64,000 nt of DNA from Nocardia coubleae NBRC 108252 (GTDB taxonomy: Bacteria; Actinomycetota; Actinomycetes; Mycobacteriales; Mycobacteriaceae), in assembly GCF_001612805.1 (NCBI RefSeq), contig NZ_BDBD01000006.1, forward strand, positions 1 through 64,000, in the 5' to 3' direction. The translations under genes were made by a program, and so were the position numbers. Every line of letters starts with the position of its first letter. Within the stretch, counting starts at the first letter, position 1. The notes under the pieces are model-generated. The model saw only the letters and a program-made list of their open reading frames with translations. It searched no databases and was not told the DNA's origin. This document shows positions 62,801 to 64,000 of the stretch, in pieces.

Positions 62801-64000
62801 CAACGGCAGATCACCCACGGCGCGGTCCGGGTGGGCCACGGCGGCCGCGAGCAGCGTGCCGAGTCGGGCACCGAGTGCCGCCATGGTCGACTCGTCGAAC
62901 AGCGCGGTGGCGTAACGCCACGAACACCGCAGCCCGGCCGGTCCGTCCCCGTCTTCCTGGGGAACCACCGTCAATTGCAGGTCGACTGGGGCCACCTCGT
63001 CGCCCAGATCGACTGCCGCCACACTCAATTCGGGCAGTTCCAGGCGCGCGGCACCGAAGTTCTGGAACGACAACGCCACCTGGTACAGCGGATGATGCGC
63101 CTGGGTGCGAGGCGGATCCAGTTCGGCCACAAGACGTTCGAACGGCACGTCGGCGTGCCCGAAGGCCGCCAGATCGCTCTCGCGGACCCGGTCGAGCAGG
63201 GCGGTGAAGGGTTCCCCCGCCGCGATACGGGTGCGCAGCACGACGGTGTTGACGAACATGCCGACCAGGTCGTCGAGTTCGGGCTCACCACGACCGGCGA
63301 CCGGGGCGCCGAGGGTGACGTCGTCGGTGCCCGCCATCCGGGCCAGCAGCACCGCCAGTGCGGTGCGCACCACCATGAACAGCGAGGCATTGTGTTCGCG
63401 GGCAAGGATTTCCAGCGCCCGATGCAAGTCGGCGTCGAAGGCGAAGTGGTGCGCGGCGCCCCTGGTGCTAGCGATCGGTGGGCGCGGACGGTCGGTGGGC
63501 AGCTCGAGCAGGGCGGGCGCGCCCGCCAGCGCGGTGCGCCAGAAGTCGAGCTGGCGGGCCAGCAGGGAGGCGGGATCGTCTGCGGCGCCGAGCAGTTCGT
63601 GCTGCCACAGGGTGTAGTCGGCGTACTGCACCGGCAGCGGTGACCAGGCGGGAGCGTGCCCCTCGGTGCGGGCGATGTAGGCCGTCATCAGGTCACGGGT
63701 GAGCGGGCCGAGGGAGAAGCCGTCTGTGGCGATGTGGTGCACCACCACGGCGAGGACATGCTCGGTCGCCGAGAGCTGGAAGACGGTGGCGCGCACCGGA
63801 ACCCGCGCGCACACGTCGAATCCGCCGAAGGTGATCCTGGCGAGCTCACCGCGCAGGTCGGCCTCCTCGATCGCGGTCACCGCCACCTCGAGACCGGCCG
63901 CGGCCACCGGAAGGACCTGCTGGTAGCCCTGGCCGTCGTGTTCGGGGTAGACGGTGCGCAGCACCTCGTGGCGTTCGAGCACATCGTCGAGGGCGGCGGT
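59834..64000 (-). CDS. Nonribosomal peptide synthetase, terminal C-A-PCP-reductase module (5' end outside window)
   Basis: About 1388 residues visible, reading in from the right edge. Order: condensation domain (HHIATDGFS, the HHxxxDG motif; late VPFERLVAELDPPRTQAHHPLYQVALSF), adenylation domain (A3 [12 protein letters not shown]5 NLYGPTEATV, A7 YRTGDLVRRLP, A10 GKLDRKALP), carrier protein (FFVLGGTSLSAIRV, Ser for phosphopantetheine), and a C-terminal thioester reductase (LLTGATGFLGSFLLRELLEHT, HNGALVNHLEPY, and YALTKWVAEQLM with Tyr-Lys). A terminal reductase releases the peptide as an aldehyde or alcohol rather than an acid. The A-domain FDASMIGF pocket is unusual, and I do not assign its amino acid. 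Confidence 0.95.
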   Translation of the reverse strand, partial: TAALDDVLERHEVLRTVYPEHDGQGYQQVLPVAAAGLEVAVTAIEEADLRGELARITFGGFDVCARVPVRATVFQLSATEHVLAVVVHHIATDGFSLGPLTRDLMTAYIARTEGHAPAWSPLPVQYADYTLWQHELLGAADDPASLLARQLDFWRTALAGAPALLELPTDRPRPPIASTRGAAHHFAFDADLHRALEILAREHNASLFMVVRTALAVLLARMAGTDDVTLGAPVAGRGEPELDDLVGMFVNTVVLRTRIAAGEPFTALLDRVRESDLAAFGHADVPFERLVAELDPPRTQAHHPLYQVALSFQNFGAARLELPELSVAAVDLGDEVAPVDLQLTVVPQEDGDGPAGLRCSWRYATALFDESTMAALGARLGTLLAAAVAHPDRAVGDLPLLTESERTEPAGELRLVPDVTLLDEFRTQASRTPEAPAVTFADRTLTYRELASRVNRLARLLVATGVGPGSTVGVAIRPSLDLVVAMYAVFAAGGAYVPIDPESPAERRADILTAARPACVLSTVADTVEVDDLPVISVDLVANSGALNAFSDTWLTDADRLRPLRTLDLAYVIFTSGSTGKPKGVGVPHSAIVNQTAYMVGEYAVGAVDVVLQSIPFTFDASMIGFATPLRAGAHMVVAAAHGLTDPAYLADIIARHGVTGTTIVPSVLQMLLDAAPAGALRSLRAVWVGGEALPNATVARFAAATSGRLHNLYGPTEATVSITAADVTEVGDGIVPIGLPHWNSRAYVLDARLRPVPLGTPGELYLAGAQLARGYLGSPGRTMERFVADPYGPVGERMYRTGDLVRRLPTGELTYLGRTDVQLKLHGLRIEPGEIEAALRAHPSVAGAAVTVHHEQLVGYVTPSGVDVAEVLATARTLLPPYMIPHRVLALDEFPLGATGKLDRKALPAPAREIREYQAPVTDDERVVAEVFASVLELERVGRDDDFFVLGGTSLSAIRVRASLAERLGIEVALRLLFSYPLVSDLALALRDEKAASSTGPDPALDRVLDPSITLDGCVPPRSGEPANILLTGATGFLGSFLLRELLEHTTATVHCLVRAADAHTALDRVVATAAGYGIEVDRARLAGVPGDLARPQLGIDPRRFAELADRIDVIYHNGALVNHLEPYGRMREANVGGTTEVLRLATTTRVKAVHYVSTTSVLAGIPQADGVPAGLPGYALTKWVAEQLMHTAAERGVPIAVYRPGLITGDSRTGVAPAEDAWWTMLRSMLVLGTAVDVRSVAIGMAPVDYVAAGIVRRSRDDSALGQVFRAAGPEVPLGIVYDEIVRRGYRFDFIDPMEFGQILTTAAEQPGVDPMLARASALSGNYVAAVAAAGASSVLDAVESSSVESAETLPIDIPAVDAAVIARYFDHYIETGFFPAPAGVA

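Noticed and set aside
60425..63643. Plus-strand open frame of 1072 codons
   Set aside because: Antisense to the NRPS; composition (Arg, Gly, His, Gln) is that of a mirror frame.

Overview
This is a high-GC actinobacterial chromosome segment, most likely Nocardia or a close relative in the Mycobacteriales. The evidence is the strong G/C bias at third codon positions, frequent GTG starts, PASTA-free Pkn-type serine/threonine kinases, and the block gatC-gatA / ACT-domain gene / ligA / MetE-like / mnmA / cysteine desulfurase. As I recall it, that block follows the gene order of Mycobacterium tuberculosis Rv3011c-Rv3025c. The genus is an inference; no rRNA or tRNA gene is visible.

Layout. 1-7.3 kb: the 5' part of a Ser/Thr kinase, a two-component system (LuxR-type regulator plus histidine kinase), then a small gene and a MacB/FtsX-type ABC exporter pair. 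7.3-14.5 kb: a large transmembrane Ser/Thr kinase, a beta-lactamase-like exported protein, a second two-component pair, a secreted phospholipase-A2-like protein, and an SRPBCC gene with a textbook KstR-like operator in front of it. 14.6-25.8 kb: housekeeping genes for tRNA amidation (gatCA), DNA ligation (ligA) and tRNA thiolation (mnmA plus cysteine desulfurase), with a GNAT, a small membrane protein, an AAA ATPase and a small exported protein inserted between them.

25.8-28.7 kb: a lower-GC cassette of three overlapping genes (a WXG/ESX-type protein, a putative effector, a putative lipoprotein) flanked by diverged direct repeats of about 100-130 bp. It looks like a type VII secretion effector/immunity-style module. 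28.8-34.4 kb: a serine hydrolase, a TAP-like hydrolase, a third two-component pair, and an NmrA-like oxidoreductase with a MerR-type promoter.

34.5-50.8 kb: a mosaic genomic island. Its left edge cuts into an SDR gene, of which only the C-terminal tail remains. Its right edge cuts into an XRE regulator, of which only the N-terminal part remains. It carries an IS5-family element, an HTH-ATPase with nine 36-residue repeats, a CoiA-like nuclease with an apparent -1 frameshift, small zinc-ribbon and membrane proteins, a proline iminopeptidase, a DUF4209 (RNxxxHG, HEPN-like) protein and a 1077-residue helical protein of unknown function. The content suggests a defence island, but this is unproven.

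51-64 kb: back to ordinary chromosome, with VOC and DinB proteins, then an Lrp/AsnC regulator leading an amino-acid catabolic set (fused indolepyruvate ferredoxin oxidoreductase, Leu/Phe/Val dehydrogenase, APC permease), a 3-hydroxyacyl-CoA dehydrogenase, and the C-A-PCP-reductase terminal module of a nonribosomal peptide synthetase that runs off the right edge.
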